Notes: generated by a model from the letters alone, not told the origin. Counted from the first letter of the stretch, positions 8,718 through 17,976 are shown. The stretch: 64,000 nucleotides of DNA from Anaerolineales bacterium (GCA_016929095.1 JAFGJM010000011.1:1-64000), one strand, 5' to 3'. A program made the numbers and translations.

Positions 8718-9609
8718 TAGCGTTTTTAACCCCGGGGCAACTTTACTTCCCGATGGAACCACTTTGCTATTATGCCGTGTAGAAGATCGACGCGGACATT
8801 CCCACCTGTGCGCTGCTCGCTCCACCGATGGATTAGAAAACTGGCAGATTGATACTGAGCCTACACTTGTGGGAGACCCCGAACACTATCCGGAAGAATT
8901 GTGGGGCATCGAAGATCCCCGCATCACCTTCGTCCCCGAGTTGGAGCAGTATGCCATCGTTTATACCGCCTTTGCGCGTGGTGGGCCGGGCGTTGCTCTG
9001 GCGCTTACCAAAGATTTCCACACCTTCGAGCGCTATGGTGTGATCATGCAACCGGAAGACAAAGATGCCGCTCTCTTGCCACACCGGATCAATGGCCGTT
9101 GGGCATTAATTCATCGCCCAGTTGGTGCAACCGGCGCTCACATGTGGATATCCTACTCGTCTGACCTTCATTACTGGGGTGGGCACAAACAAATCCTGGA
9201 GGCAAGGCTTGGTGGATGGTGGGATGCCAATAAAATCGGTCTCTCTTCCCCCCCCATTGAAACCGCACAGGGCTGGCTGGTGATTTATCATGGCGTAAAA
9301 CAAAATGCGGCTGGCTCGATTTACCGCCTGGGCCTGGCGTTGTTTGATTTAGATAAACCGGAACACTGCCTGAAACGCGGCGACGAGTGGGTCTTTAGCC
9401 CTGAAGAACCCTACGAGAACCATGGCGATGTGGATAAAGTGGTCTTTCCGTGTGGCTATACTATTGGCGCCGATGGCGATACCATCAACCTGTATTATGG
9501 CGCCGCGGATACAAGCATTGCCCTGGCGACCGGAAGTGTTAGCGCTCTGCTGCAATGGTTAACGGATTTACCCCAACCTACCTTCAGGCGTCGCTCCACA
9601 GACCGTTAA
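8635..9609 (+). CDS. GH130-family glycosidase or mannoside phosphorylase
   Basis: A five-bladed propeller enzyme of the beta-mannoside phosphorylase/mannosidase family. Seen: the FNPGATLLPDGTTLLLCRVE start of the catalytic domain, the hallmark GIEDPRI (about residues 89-95) whose Asp is the proton donor in the family, and the late motif YYGAADTSIALA. At 324 residues it has the usual length. GGAG lies 12 bases before the ATG at 8635. The 83-base overlap with the GT4 fusion gene suggests one operon and a shared substrate. Sequence alone does not separate beta-1,2-mannosidase from phosphorylase, although only the latter needs phosphate-binding Arg/His/Lys residues. It has no signal peptide, so it acts in the cytoplasm. 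Confidence 0.92.
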   Translation: MNNRPLELFQRHKLNPILTAANWPYRVNSVFNPGATLLPDGTTLLLCRVEDRRGHSHLCAARSTDGLENWQIDTEPTLVGDPEHYPEELWGIEDPRITFVPELEQYAIVYTAFARGGPGVALALTKDFHTFERYGVIMQPEDKDAALLPHRINGRWALIHRPVGATGAHMWISYSSDLHYWGGHKQILEARLGGWWDANKIGLSSPPIETAQGWLVIYHGVKQNAAGSIYRLGLALFDLDKPEHCLKRGDEWVFSPEEPYENHGDVDKVVFPCGYTIGADGDTINLYYGAADTSIALATGSVSALLQWLTDLPQPTFRRRSTDR

Positions 9610-9651
9610 GTGAAAAAACCGATAATTGCTAAGCAAGTTATGGCTCAGCCT

Positions 9652-9957
9652 TTAACCTACCACCGTTTCTTTCACCGGCGTCACTTCGACCAATAACCAG
9701 TCGCCCAATTTATCTGTTGCGACATCAAGATCGTAAAGAGCCTGATAGTTGATCCATAATTCGGGGGTGGTATTTGTCGCCCGCGCCAACCTTAGCGCCG
9801 TATCGCCGGTAATTCCCCGTCTGCCCAAAACAATATCATTAAGCCGGGTAGCCGTAATCCCCATATGCTGGGCTAATTGATTGCGGCTCATGCCCCAGGG
9901 CTTAAGAAATTCTTCCAATATAACTTCACCGGGGTGAAAAGGGTTTATCTTATCCAT
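9652..9957 (-). CDS. higA: HigA-type antitoxin (XRE helix-turn-helix)
   Basis: A 101-residue DNA-binding antitoxin. It opens MDKINPFHPGEVILEEFLKP, the family hallmark, with an HTH at GMSRNQLAQHMGITATRLNDI and the helix TGDTALRLARATNTTPELWI. The ATG at 9957 fits the family N-terminus better than a TTG two codons upstream. HigA normally follows a HigB toxin gene. Here no intact toxin ORF precedes it, only a short fragment resembling the HigB C-terminus that overlaps its start. It may now be a solitary antitoxin or simple regulator. Convergent with the GH130 gene. Confidence 0.9.
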   Translation of the reverse strand: MDKINPFHPGEVILEEFLKPWGMSRNQLAQHMGITATRLNDIVLGRRGITGDTALRLARATNTTPELWINYQALYDLDVATDKLGDWLLVEVTPVKETVVG

Positions 9958-10027
9958 TTTCAAACTTCAATAGGTGATGATCAACGATCCTGTATTGAAA
10001 ATATAAATAAATCCTGCTATGATAATT
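9950..10027 (-). pseudogene. Possible remnant of a HigB toxin C-terminus
   Basis: On the minus strand, in a frame closed upstream by TGA, 25 codons end RIVDHHLLKFENG-stop, with the TAA at 9952-9950 overlapping the higA start. HigB toxins typically end in a strand reading close to EIVDYH and overlap higA by a few bases, as here. Upstream of this there is no toxin frame, so if genuine it is a truncated toxin. The match is short and could be chance. Confidence 0.35.
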
Positions 10028-10038
10028 TCATCACGATG

Positions 10039-10085
10039 AGAGGGCACACCTAAGGTTCCGTCCGAAGGTTACTCCCTCTTTTTAT
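10039..10085 (+). terminator. Terminator-like hairpin
   Basis: AGAGGG (10039-10044) pairs with CCCTCT (10074-10079), followed by TTTTTATTT. The 29-base loop contains ACCT and AGGT arms. It lies in an 849-base non-coding stretch (9958-10806) that otherwise holds only repeats and hairpins. Confidence 0.4.
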
Positions 10086-10189
10086 TTAATTGATCTTCGT
10101 TCTTCCAATTTCGTTCTAAGATCAGAAGAAAGCCCGCATTTAATTTAACGGAAAACAATTCCTGCTTTCTTACCCACCTGTTCGGACAT

Positions 10190-10255
10190 CACCACCCCCT
10201 CCTCACTTCCCCCAAAAATCTGCGATTTTTGGGGGAGGCAGGTAGGGGCTCCTGC
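10190..10255. repeat. Palindromic repeat family C, copy 1
   Basis: A perfect hairpin: CCCCCAAAAATC (10209-10220), TGC, GATTTTTGGGGG (10224-10235), flanked by CCCTCCTCAC on the left and GAGGCAGGTAGGGGC on the right. A second copy with the same flanks lies at 40960-41015. Confidence 0.75.
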
Positions 10256-10277
10256 CTTCCATATGGTATCTTAATCA

Positions 10278-10380
10278 GTGACAAGGCATCAGGTAACAAG
10301 GAATATCCATAATTGTCTTCTTTTTTCCTTGTCGCCTGGTTGCCTTATTACCTTATTACCTTGTTACCTTCTTTTCTCCC
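10278..10380. repeat. Short tandem and inverted repeat tract
   Basis: Contains the near-tandem units CCTTATTA-CCTTATTA-CCTTGTTA-CCTT, with an inverted partner GGTAACAAGG at about 10292-10301. It is non-coding in appearance; an open frame through it has a repetitive, implausible translation. Confidence 0.5.
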
Positions 10381-10410
10381 TTCCCCACAATTCTGTGGTA
10401 TACTTCACTC

Positions 10411-10486
10411 CTTGCCCTCCAAAGGGCAAACAGGGAAATGTTTTGGTGCTTTCGGATGATTGCCCGATCCTGATCGGGCTTTTTTA
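10411..10486 (+). terminator. Double hairpin ending in a rho-independent terminator
   Basis: A first hairpin, TGCCCT-CCAA-AGGGCA (10413-10428), is followed by GCCCGAT-CCTG-ATCGGGC (10462-10479) and TTTTTT. A TATACT box lies just upstream (about 10399). The segment could be a small RNA of roughly 80 bases or just a stand-alone terminator; I do not recognise a riboswitch consensus. Confidence 0.6.
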
Positions 10487-10636
10487 TTGGCTCCCCCTGC
10501 CGCTCCGCGAGGAGCGCTGTTTTCCAATAGTTGGCCACCCTGGGTTATTCTGGGATCATCAAAACGAAATAATCGAGGATGTTGAATCCATAGCAGAAAA
10601 AAATATGACTATGGAAAGGCAGCTATAAATTAAGAT

Positions 10637-10727
10637 TGTCACTCTGGCGAAGCGAAGAGTCTTTGCTTTATCAATGCAGATGTTTCACTGCTCCTTCGTA
10701 TCACTCAGGACATGGCTCAACATGACA
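10637..10727 (+). repeat. Degenerate copy of repeat family A
   Basis: TGTCACTCTGGCGAAGCGAA, then ATGTTTCAC and CAACATGACA match the order of blocks in family A, but the terminal GACAGCCCC inverted repeats are missing. Confidence 0.55.
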
Positions 10728-10806
10728 TTTTTTTCTGCCCGAGCTTTCTGATATTTTTCATTAATGATTTTCAACATCCCTAAACTAATAAAACTTAGGA
10801 GTTTTG

Positions 10807-12468
10807 ATGATTACCGAATTTAACCAACTAAACCTGCACCCGCAGTTAATTCAGGCTGTATCCGAGCAGGGTTTTACCACCCCCACCCCCATTCAATCCG
10901 AAGTGATCCCGCTTATGCTAGCCGGTCAGGATGTGATCGGTCAGGCGCAAACCGGCACGGGTAAAACCGCTGCTTTTGCCCTGCCCATGCTGCAATCCCT
11001 GCAACCCGGGCAGAAACACGCCCAGGGGCTGGTGGTAGCCCCCACCCGTGAGCTGGCATTACAGGTCGCCAAAGCGATTGCCGGATATGGCTGTCATAGC
11101 AACGTGCGTGTGCTGGCAGTATACGGTGGACAGGCTTATGGACCGCAGATCGGGCAATTGCGCCGCGGCGTCGATATTGTGGTGGGTACACCCGGACGTC
11201 TGATGGACCTGATGAAACGCGACGTGTTAGAATTGAGCGGCATCCATACCGTGGTGCTGGACGAAGCCGATGAAATGCTCAGCATGGGCTTCGTTGACGA
11301 CATCGAATCCATCCTGTCAAAAACGCCAACCGAACGTCAGACCGCCCTTTTTTCTGCTACGCTACCCAAAGAAATTCGCCGTCTGGCGGAGCGCTATATG
11401 CGCGAGCCGCAGCCGGTGACCATTCAACGCGAGCAGATCACCGTAGAAGCCATCGAACAGCGCTATTATCTGGTCAATGCCCATGACAAAGCCGCTGCCC
11501 TCACCCGTCTGTTCGAGGTGGAAGAGGTGACCAGCGCCTTGATCTTTGTACGCACCCGTGCTGAAACATCCAACCTGGCTGCCGAGTTATCCTCACGCGG
11601 CTTTCCGGCAGAAGCGCTCTCCGGCGACCTGGCGCAGGATGCACGAGAACGCACCCTGAATCGATTCCGCCAGAACCAGATCCAGGTGCTGGTGGCTACG
11701 GATGTAGCGGCGCGAGGCCTGGATATCGATGATATTTCCCATGTGTTCAATTTCACGTTACCCGACGATCCTGAAATCTACGTCCACCGCATCGGCCGCA
11801 CCGGGCGCGCCGGTAAAAGCGGCATCGCCATCTCCCTGGTCTCACCGGGTGAACGCCGCCGCCTGAGCAATGTAGAAGCCTTTATGCGCAAGAAAATCCA
11901 GCGCGCCGCCTTACCCACCGAAGAGTGTATTCGTAACATTCGGGAAGAAAAACTTACCAATAAAGTTGCCGTTTGGCTGCGGCGTGGTCGAATTCAGAAA
12001 GAGCGTGAGTTGGTCGAAAAGATGGTCGCTGAAGGTTACGATTTGCTGGATATCGCCTCCGCAGCTCTCAAAGTAGCCCGTTCGGAAGAAAAACAGCGCC
12101 CCATCTACGCCATCAGTGAAGTGTCAGATTACCGCACCCGATCTGCCAGCCGCACCTCCGAACGCGGCATCACCCGCTCCCGTTCTCGTCGCGAAAGCCA
12201 TTCGCGTGACGCAAGGTCAGGCAACTCCCACGAACCGGGTATGGTGCGTTTGCAGCTCAATATGGGCAAAGAACATGGCATATGCCCCAATGAAATTGTG
12301 GGCGTGATCGCTTCACGCGCAGATATTCCCGGCTCGGTCATCGGCAAGATACGCATTCAATCCAACCGCTCGTTTGTGGATGTGCCGGAAGATATGGTTT
12401 CCCAGGTGCTGGCAGGCACCCAAAACGCCCGCATTCATCACCAGTCTTTGGATTTGCAAGTTGCATAA
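10807..12468 (+). CDS. deaD: DEAD-box RNA helicase, DeaD/CsdA type
   Basis: An ATP-dependent RNA helicase for ribosome assembly, cold adaptation and mRNA decay. All helicase motifs are seen in order: Q-motif GFTTPTPIQ, Walker A AQTGTGKT, PTRELALQ, TPGRLMDL, DEAD in VLDEADEML, SATLP, then ARGLDI and HRIGRTGRAG (about residues 1-370). A linker rich in Arg and Ser follows (about residues 440-475). The last 75 residues, starting MVRLQLNMGKEHG, form a DbpA-type RNA-binding domain. The ATG at 10807 has AGGAG 5 bases upstream; a TTG one codon earlier is less likely. Stand-alone gene. Confidence 0.96.
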   Translation: MITEFNQLNLHPQLIQAVSEQGFTTPTPIQSEVIPLMLAGQDVIGQAQTGTGKTAAFALPMLQSLQPGQKHAQGLVVAPTRELALQVAKAIAGYGCHSNVRVLAVYGGQAYGPQIGQLRRGVDIVVGTPGRLMDLMKRDVLELSGIHTVVLDEADEMLSMGFVDDIESILSKTPTERQTALFSATLPKEIRRLAERYMREPQPVTIQREQITVEAIEQRYYLVNAHDKAAALTRLFEVEEVTSALIFVRTRAETSNLAAELSSRGFPAEALSGDLAQDARERTLNRFRQNQIQVLVATDVAARGLDIDDISHVFNFTLPDDPEIYVHRIGRTGRAGKSGIAISLVSPGERRRLSNVEAFMRKKIQRAALPTEECIRNIREEKLTNKVAVWLRRGRIQKERELVEKMVAEGYDLLDIASAALKVARSEEKQRPIYAISEVSDYRTRSASRTSERGITRSRSRRESHSRDARSGNSHEPGMVRLQLNMGKEHGICPNEIVGVIASRADIPGSVIGKIRIQSNRSFVDVPEDMVSQVLAGTQNARIHHQSLDLQVA

Positions 12469-12709
12469 TGCTAAAATAATAATTATTAACTTTAAGTGAA
12501 GAAGTCAATTTATATCTACTAATATTTAGGGGGATTATGCTACAATTTAAAAAGGCTTCTAACCAGGTGCCTCATCAATTATGATGTGAAGCTTTCACCA
12601 GGATTTGTTATATTCAACCCAATCATTCGAACTTTTCAGAATATTCTTTAACATTCGGTGATTTGAAATAATTTTTTATCACAGCAATGTCGTGGCCTTA
12701 TTAACACTT
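12469..12709. other. Non-coding interval
   Basis: AT-rich sequence between the helicase gene and the family A repeat. I see no gene, hairpin or promoter that I can support here. Confidence 0.5.
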
Positions 12710-12850
12710 GGGTGGGTTGTCTCAAAAGAAATCTGTCACCCTGAGCGGAGCGAAGGGTCTTCCCTTTAATCAAAGTTAGATGTTTCGCTTTGCTTCGTAA
12801 AACACACTTCGTACAACATGACAAAATCATCTTTTTGGACAGCCCCACCC
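12710..12850 (+). mobile_element. MITE-like element family A, copy 2
   Basis: A 141-base element bounded by GGGTGGGTTGTC and GACAGCCCCACCC, which are imperfect inverted repeats. Inside: TGTCACCCTGAGCGGAGCGA and the ATGTTTCGCTTTGCTTCG block. Same orientation as the copy at 1-77 and inverted relative to 18682-18820. It has no ORF. Confidence 0.7.
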
Positions 12851-12987
12851 GCCCCTATAACTGCCGGTAATTTTCCCATCCCAGGTAAAGGACATCTATC
12901 GGCATCCGTACTCATCCATATTAATCGGGGGATTTGACCTCCCTTAACGTTTTTTGCAATTTTGGTTGGTCAATAAGGAGGTTGGCA

Positions 12988-14982
12988 ATGGACTTAAAGA
13001 CCATAAACCGGGATAAGTTAGCCTTGGTAGTAAGTTTGACCGGATTTGCTCTCGTCATCGTTCTGCTCGTACTCGGAACCGATATCGCACGCTCTGTGGA
13101 TGAAGTACGTGAGGAAGAGCCAGGCACCTTTACCACCGCGGCAGACCAATCCACTCCGAGTCTTACCGGTTTCAGTGAGCAGGATGACGCCAGCGGCATT
13201 ATGAATATTTCCAACTCCGTGGTGAAGACATACAATTGTTATCACCCAGGAACAACCCGTACTTATTGCTTTCAAGTCTACAACGCATCTCCCGATTCGG
13301 AATGGCTGGATCGCGTGCGATTGACAGTACCGCACAACCCACCTGCCTGGAGTATTGCTTGTAATTCGCAAGATGCGACAGATTCGATGGGCAACCCCGT
13401 GAATCTCACCTGCTCCAACTCGTTTTCATACGAAGTGCTTTACGTCGACAATGATAGCGAGACTCCTACTCCTATAGGGGAGATCAGCGCGGGAAGCAGT
13501 TGGGAATTCTGTGTGGACATCACTATACACTCCAGCTACACCGGTGATCGCCCGATTTACTGGGGGCTTTCCGGTGATGATGACGGCGATCCACCCCACG
13601 AAATCACCGATGGTGAAATCATGATGGAACAATGCACTATGCTGCGATTGATGCCCAGCCAGGTAGTCATCACCGGGTGCAATGGTATGACTCAATCATT
13701 GGTGTTCGATTTGGAAAATTACAGCGCGGGGAGTATACCATCAGCCAATCTCACATATGAAGCAATTAATGCGGATTTTTCAGGCCCACTTGAATTAGAC
13801 TTAACTTCAATCGCTACTCTTACCTTCCCGGCTTACTTCGAACCAAACCTGTGCATTGAACCGGGAAAAATTATCACCGGGAAATTGACCATCGAGGGTG
13901 GCGGCTACAGGGATCAATCCTTCATCACGCAAACCGTAGCCGAGAATGACGGTTGGCGACGCCGCGCCGATAGCGGCATCCCAACGATGGATAACGTGGT
14001 CGTGTGGGCGTCTCACAGGGATGGCGGCTTGTGGTCTATCGGTGGGTATGGTTCCAACGGTGCGGTGCAGCGCTACGACCCGGCGAGTGATACATGGCAA
14101 AGTGGATTCGAATCGCAAGTCGTGATCACGCCGGTGATCGAATACCCCATGGACGGCTGTTATGGTCTGGATGGCGCCAATCCCGATACCGCGCATGAGA
14201 TCGTGGTGCTCTTCCCGGATACGATAGTGACTGACACCTTGCATGTTTATGACATCACGGCTGACCAGTGGTACACCCGTCCCATTCCCGCATTCTTCCC
14301 GGGCGATTATATCGGTCATTGGGGTTACGATGTTGTTTCGTTGCTCAACAATCCCACGGTCAAACCCGGTATTACGGATAAGAACATGTGCTATCTTTCT
14401 GGTGGAAATAATATAGGTCAAGGTGGAGGAACAACCCGCAATCTATGGCGATACGACCCCGAAACTAACGGAGGCGAGTACGTCGGCGTCTTTCCGAATA
14501 TGGGCGTGGTGTTTGGATTTCATGCCTCATGGTACGTACCCTGGATAGGCGACGATGGTGCTATTTGCGTGGCAGGCGGAGCCGATCACAACCACCAGAT
14601 CAACAACACCACCCAATGCTATGACCTGGCAGCCGATACCCCATCCAGCGAGGATTTAGGCACACTGCCCGAACCCTGGTGGGGTATGGCGGATGGGTGG
14701 CAGGCTACCGAGGATGGCTATGAACTGTGGATTGCCAATGGCGTTTCGCAATACGGTTCTCTGCTGCCCGCCTCAGCTTACTTTCGGGAGGGGATGAGTG
14801 ACTTTGCCTATGGTCCTCCAATCCCTTATAGCCTGTACCGCCTGGAAGGCGATGGCTGGGATGGTCAATTCTTTACACTGAACGGCGCTCAGGGTAGTTT
14901 CAATTCCAGCCTTTACAGCCTGCATCTGTCATCCTGCCCCATATGGTACAAAATCTTTCTCCCAGCCACATTGCGGGAATAA
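12988..14982 (+). CDS. Exported Kelch-repeat surface protein with C-terminal LPATLR tail
   Basis: The start at 12988 is fixed by AAGGAGG a few bases upstream; earlier in-frame codons lack a ribosome site. The N-terminus MDLKTINRDKLALVVSLTGF has a single membrane helix (about residues 10-30), giving a signal anchor or uncleaved signal. Residues 60-330 are beta-rich with Cys pairs. From about 330 on, Kelch-type blades appear (GGLWSIGGYGSNGAVQRYDP, then MCYLSGGNNIGQGG, ICVAGGADHNH and DGYELWIANG). The chain ends WYKIFLPATLRE, a tail shared with two other exported proteins here. First of three same-strand surface genes (12988-17976). Role unknown, probably binding at the cell surface. Confidence 0.8.
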   Translation: MDLKTINRDKLALVVSLTGFALVIVLLVLGTDIARSVDEVREEEPGTFTTAADQSTPSLTGFSEQDDASGIMNISNSVVKTYNCYHPGTTRTYCFQVYNASPDSEWLDRVRLTVPHNPPAWSIACNSQDATDSMGNPVNLTCSNSFSYEVLYVDNDSETPTPIGEISAGSSWEFCVDITIHSSYTGDRPIYWGLSGDDDGDPPHEITDGEIMMEQCTMLRLMPSQVVITGCNGMTQSLVFDLENYSAGSIPSANLTYEAINADFSGPLELDLTSIATLTFPAYFEPNLCIEPGKIITGKLTIEGGGYRDQSFITQTVAENDGWRRRADSGIPTMDNVVVWASHRDGGLWSIGGYGSNGAVQRYDPASDTWQSGFESQVVITPVIEYPMDGCYGLDGANPDTAHEIVVLFPDTIVTDTLHVYDITADQWYTRPIPAFFPGDYIGHWGYDVVSLLNNPTVKPGITDKNMCYLSGGNNIGQGGGTTRNLWRYDPETNGGEYVGVFPNMGVVFGFHASWYVPWIGDDGAICVAGGADHNHQINNTTQCYDLAADTPSSEDLGTLPEPWWGMADGWQATEDGYELWIANGVSQYGSLLPASAYFREGMSDFAYGPPIPYSLYRLEGDGWDGQFFTLNGAQGSFNSSLYSLHLSSCPIWYKIFLPATLRE

Positions 14983-15082
14983 CTAAAAAACATTTTTCTG
15001 ATGTGTGAGATCTATTTGCCAATTAACCTGACAAATTTGCACTGATCAGCTCAGCCGAGATGAAAAATTTATGGAGGAAACG

Positions 15083-16444
15083 ATGAATGCCAAACAGATA
15101 ATGATCACATTGCTCACCGGTGTCGTAATGCTGACAGCAGGAAGCCGTACCTCATTTGCCGCGCCGCCGACAGAAACCCCCGTTCCGCCGGAAGAAACCA
15201 AACCTTCTCAACCCGCCGGGGTAACAGAAGAAGCAGCGGCGCTTGCTCCGCCTCTTTCCCTGTTCATCAACATTATGGTTGATGGAGTGGATAATTACAA
15301 TCCCGCCGTGGCGTATAACAGCGTTCATGATGAATATCTGGTGGTCTTTGAGAACGATCGCGGCGCCACGCGGGATATTTATGCGCAGCGCGTGGCAGGT
15401 GACGGGACACTCAAGAGTTGGTTCACTATAGTTAGCAACGCAAACAAATGGAACTACCTTCCTGATGTAGCTTATAATCCGATCCAGGACGAGTATCTGA
15501 TCGTCTATACCTACCAGATCAACACCACCGATTATGATATTTGGGCAAGGCGGGTAAAATGGAACGGTGCCGATCTTGGTCTGCCAGCCTATCAGGAATT
15601 CCTAATCAACGGCGATTCCGACAAACAGTGGTACCCCTCAGTGGCATACAACAGCCAGAACGACGAGTATCTGGTCGTCTATGAAAATTACTGGTCAAGC
15701 ACCATGCGCGATATCGCTGCTCAGCGGGTGGCGGGTGCATCTGGTGGAGGTACCGGTGGTGGGCAATTGCTATCCTGGCGCAACATCGCTACGGGGACAA
15801 ATCAGGTGCGCCGTTTACCCGATGTCGCTTACAACGCGACAAGGAATGAATATTTCATCACTTACACATATCAAAATAGTGCCACCAACGGAGATATCTA
15901 CGGCAAAATTACTTCAGCCAATATGGGCACGCTCAGTAGCGAGAAATCCATCTGTGCTGACTCCTTCGATCAGAACGCTGTCTCCGTAGCGGCTGGAACG
16001 GATGAATACCTGGTGGTTTGGGAGGATGGTACTTCGGGATCCACTGACTATGATATCTATGCCCGCCGGGTTAGTGGAGATGGTAGTTTGCCAGGTCCCT
16101 CTGGTGGCTTCTCTATTGACAGCACTGGGACTGACACTCGCGCCGAACCCAATGTAGCGTATGGGTATGTCAATGAATACCTGGTCACCTGGCGCTACGT
16201 GTCCGGCGGAGGTACAGGCGATGATGTCTACGGTCGTTTTGTGAAGCCCGGACAAGACGCACCCTGGGGCAACCAGTTTTATATAGATACGGGTCCATAC
16301 TCACAAAGAGCCCCGGCGGTGGCATGCGGATTCTTTGACGATTGTCTGGTTGTGGAGGAAGATAACTGGCCTGGAGCTGACTACGAAATTCGCGGGCGAT
16401 TCGTACTAATAAACCGCATCACTTTACCAGTGATTTTGAGATAG
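15083..16444 (+). CDS. Secreted seven-repeat beta-propeller protein with LPVILR tail
   Basis: The ATG at 15083 follows GGAGGAAAC; an ATG at 15071 overlaps that ribosome site and is rejected. A signal peptide is clear (MNAKQIMITLLTGVVMLTAG, then SRTSFAA), followed by a Pro/Thr/Glu linker. Seven copies of a unit of about 50 residues follow. Each has the pattern VAYNxxxDEYLVVYE then DIYAQRVxGDG, and the last copies are more degenerate; seven units suggest a seven-bladed propeller. It ends INRITLPVILR. The gap to the upstream gene is 100 bases and to the downstream gene 2 bases, consistent with one operon. No catalytic motif is seen; the ligand is unknown. Confidence 0.8.
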   Translation: MNAKQIMITLLTGVVMLTAGSRTSFAAPPTETPVPPEETKPSQPAGVTEEAAALAPPLSLFINIMVDGVDNYNPAVAYNSVHDEYLVVFENDRGATRDIYAQRVAGDGTLKSWFTIVSNANKWNYLPDVAYNPIQDEYLIVYTYQINTTDYDIWARRVKWNGADLGLPAYQEFLINGDSDKQWYPSVAYNSQNDEYLVVYENYWSSTMRDIAAQRVAGASGGGTGGGQLLSWRNIATGTNQVRRLPDVAYNATRNEYFITYTYQNSATNGDIYGKITSANMGTLSSEKSICADSFDQNAVSVAAGTDEYLVVWEDGTSGSTDYDIYARRVSGDGSLPGPSGGFSIDSTGTDTRAEPNVAYGYVNEYLVTWRYVSGGGTGDDVYGRFVKPGQDAPWGNQFYIDTGPYSQRAPAVACGFFDDCLVVEEDNWPGADYEIRGRFVLINRITLPVILR

Positions 16445-16446
16445 AT

Positions 16447-17976
16447 TTGGAAAGATACTTAAAGAGTAAAACGTATCCTCTTATCATACTTGTGTTCGTC
16501 TCTTTGTTCGCTTGCACGTTGACGCAAAAGGAGACGATGAAAGCACCTGAGGCGGCGCCTTCTGCCGCCACGAGTCCATCCATCACCCTGGCGCCGATAC
16601 GGAATGTCAACTGCACCCATTATGTCGCCCCACAAGGCAGCAATGACAATCCCGGAAGCGAAGCTCAACCCTGGTCAACTTTCCAACACGCTGCCGATAC
16701 TGCCCTGCCCGGCGAAGTGGTATGTTTCCGGGGAGGCGTGTATTTGGCAGAAGAAACCCACCTGGTAGTTTCCGGCAAAAAGGATGTCCCCGTCACCTTT
16801 ATCGCTTATCCAGGCGAAACACCCATCCTGGATGGTCAGGGTGATGCAGGAGAATTATTGATCCTGGATCAATACACATCCCATATCCGGATCAGCGGCT
16901 TCATTCTGCGACATTTCACCACCTGGGGGATAGAATTATCAGGCGAAAACCGTTATATCCAGTTAGATCATCTTGAAATCGAGGGTGGGGAGGCAGCGAT
17001 CCGTTTCACCTATGGTGAGAGCGCCGAATCGCCCACCATAGAAGGACCGGTCGAATATATCACTCTGGAAGACAGTCTCATCCATGGCAGCCAGTATTCG
17101 GCTGTGGACTGCACACCCGGTCCGTGTAATCACATAGTAGTCCGTCGTTTAGAGATATTCGACACCGGGTTGGAGGGAGAAGCCTTTTATGGCTCCGATG
17201 GTCTGGAATTCGCCCGCGGCTATCCTGTCCTGGTGGAAGACTGCTACATCCACGATAACGGCGGCGATGGCATCGATCTCAATTCCCGGGATCGTGAAGG
17301 TAATGCCGTGGGCGTTATTGTGCGCCGCAATCGCGTGGTGCGCAACCACCTGAATGGTATCAAACTTTGGGCAGGCGGTCGCATCGAGAACAATATGATA
17401 TGGGGGCAAGGCAGCAGTGCGGTATGGGCAGGCTCGTTTCCCGGAAACCTGGAAATCATCAATAACACCATTGCATTCAATATGTGGGACACAACTTACA
17501 GCGAGCGTAACTGGGCGTTGGTTGCCGGTTACCCCGAAGAGATGGAATCGCCGCCCGTATTATTAACGCTGATAAATAATATCTTCGCGTTCAATGCGCA
17601 TCCTCTGGAGGGCGGTGCTACCGGTATCTATCTTGGACCGGGGGTAACACTGGCGCAGGAACAGAACAATATCTATTGGAGCCGGGAGCAGGGCGAAATT
17701 ACCGCTGAGTTTGTGACCGGTCATGATCCCGACTTCACCCGCCTGGAGATTGTCGATGGCACATGGGAGCAACTCAGCGGACATGGCTTGAATGACCTGA
17801 CTGCCGATCCACTTTTTATCTCAGGCTGGCCACCAGTCGATCTCCACCTGCAAGAAGCCAGCCCGGCAGTGAACACCGGTTTTTCTACCGGCGCCCCGGC
17901 AGAAGATGGTGAAAATCTTCGGCGAGATGCCAATCCGGATATTGGCGCCTGTGAATATATCGCGCTAAGTCCCTAG
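16447..17976 (+). CDS. Lipoprotein with right-handed parallel beta-helix
   Basis: The TTG start is 2 bases after the preceding stop, so translation is probably coupled. Signal peptide with lipobox LFAC (Cys at about residue 23), then a Pro/Ala spacer. From CTHYVAPQGSNDNPGSEAQP the chain follows the DUF1565/pectate-lyase-like pattern: GTPSNDNPG-like opening, then repeated coils such as YITLEDSLIHGSQYSAVDCT, VLVEDCYIHDNGGDGIDLNS and RIENNMIWGQGSSAVWAG. It ends DANPDIGACEY. Such helices bind or cleave acidic polysaccharides; no lyase catalytic set is obvious, so activity is not claimed. It lacks the LP..LR tail of its operon partners because it is lipid-anchored. Confidence 0.82.
   Translation: MERYLKSKTYPLIILVFVSLFACTLTQKETMKAPEAAPSAATSPSITLAPIRNVNCTHYVAPQGSNDNPGSEAQPWSTFQHAADTALPGEVVCFRGGVYLAEETHLVVSGKKDVPVTFIAYPGETPILDGQGDAGELLILDQYTSHIRISGFILRHFTTWGIELSGENRYIQLDHLEIEGGEAAIRFTYGESAESPTIEGPVEYITLEDSLIHGSQYSAVDCTPGPCNHIVVRRLEIFDTGLEGEAFYGSDGLEFARGYPVLVEDCYIHDNGGDGIDLNSRDREGNAVGVIVRRNRVVRNHLNGIKLWAGGRIENNMIWGQGSSAVWAGSFPGNLEIINNTIAFNMWDTTYSERNWALVAGYPEEMESPPVLLTLINNIFAFNAHPLEGGATGIYLGPGVTLAQEQNNIYWSREQGEITAEFVTGHDPDFTRLEIVDGTWEQLSGHGLNDLTADPLFISGWPPVDLHLQEASPAVNTGFSTGAPAEDGENLRRDANPDIGACEYIALSP

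Noticed and set aside
10278-10628. 116-codon frame on the plus strand
   Set aside because: It runs through tandem repeats and a terminator; the translation is low-complexity.
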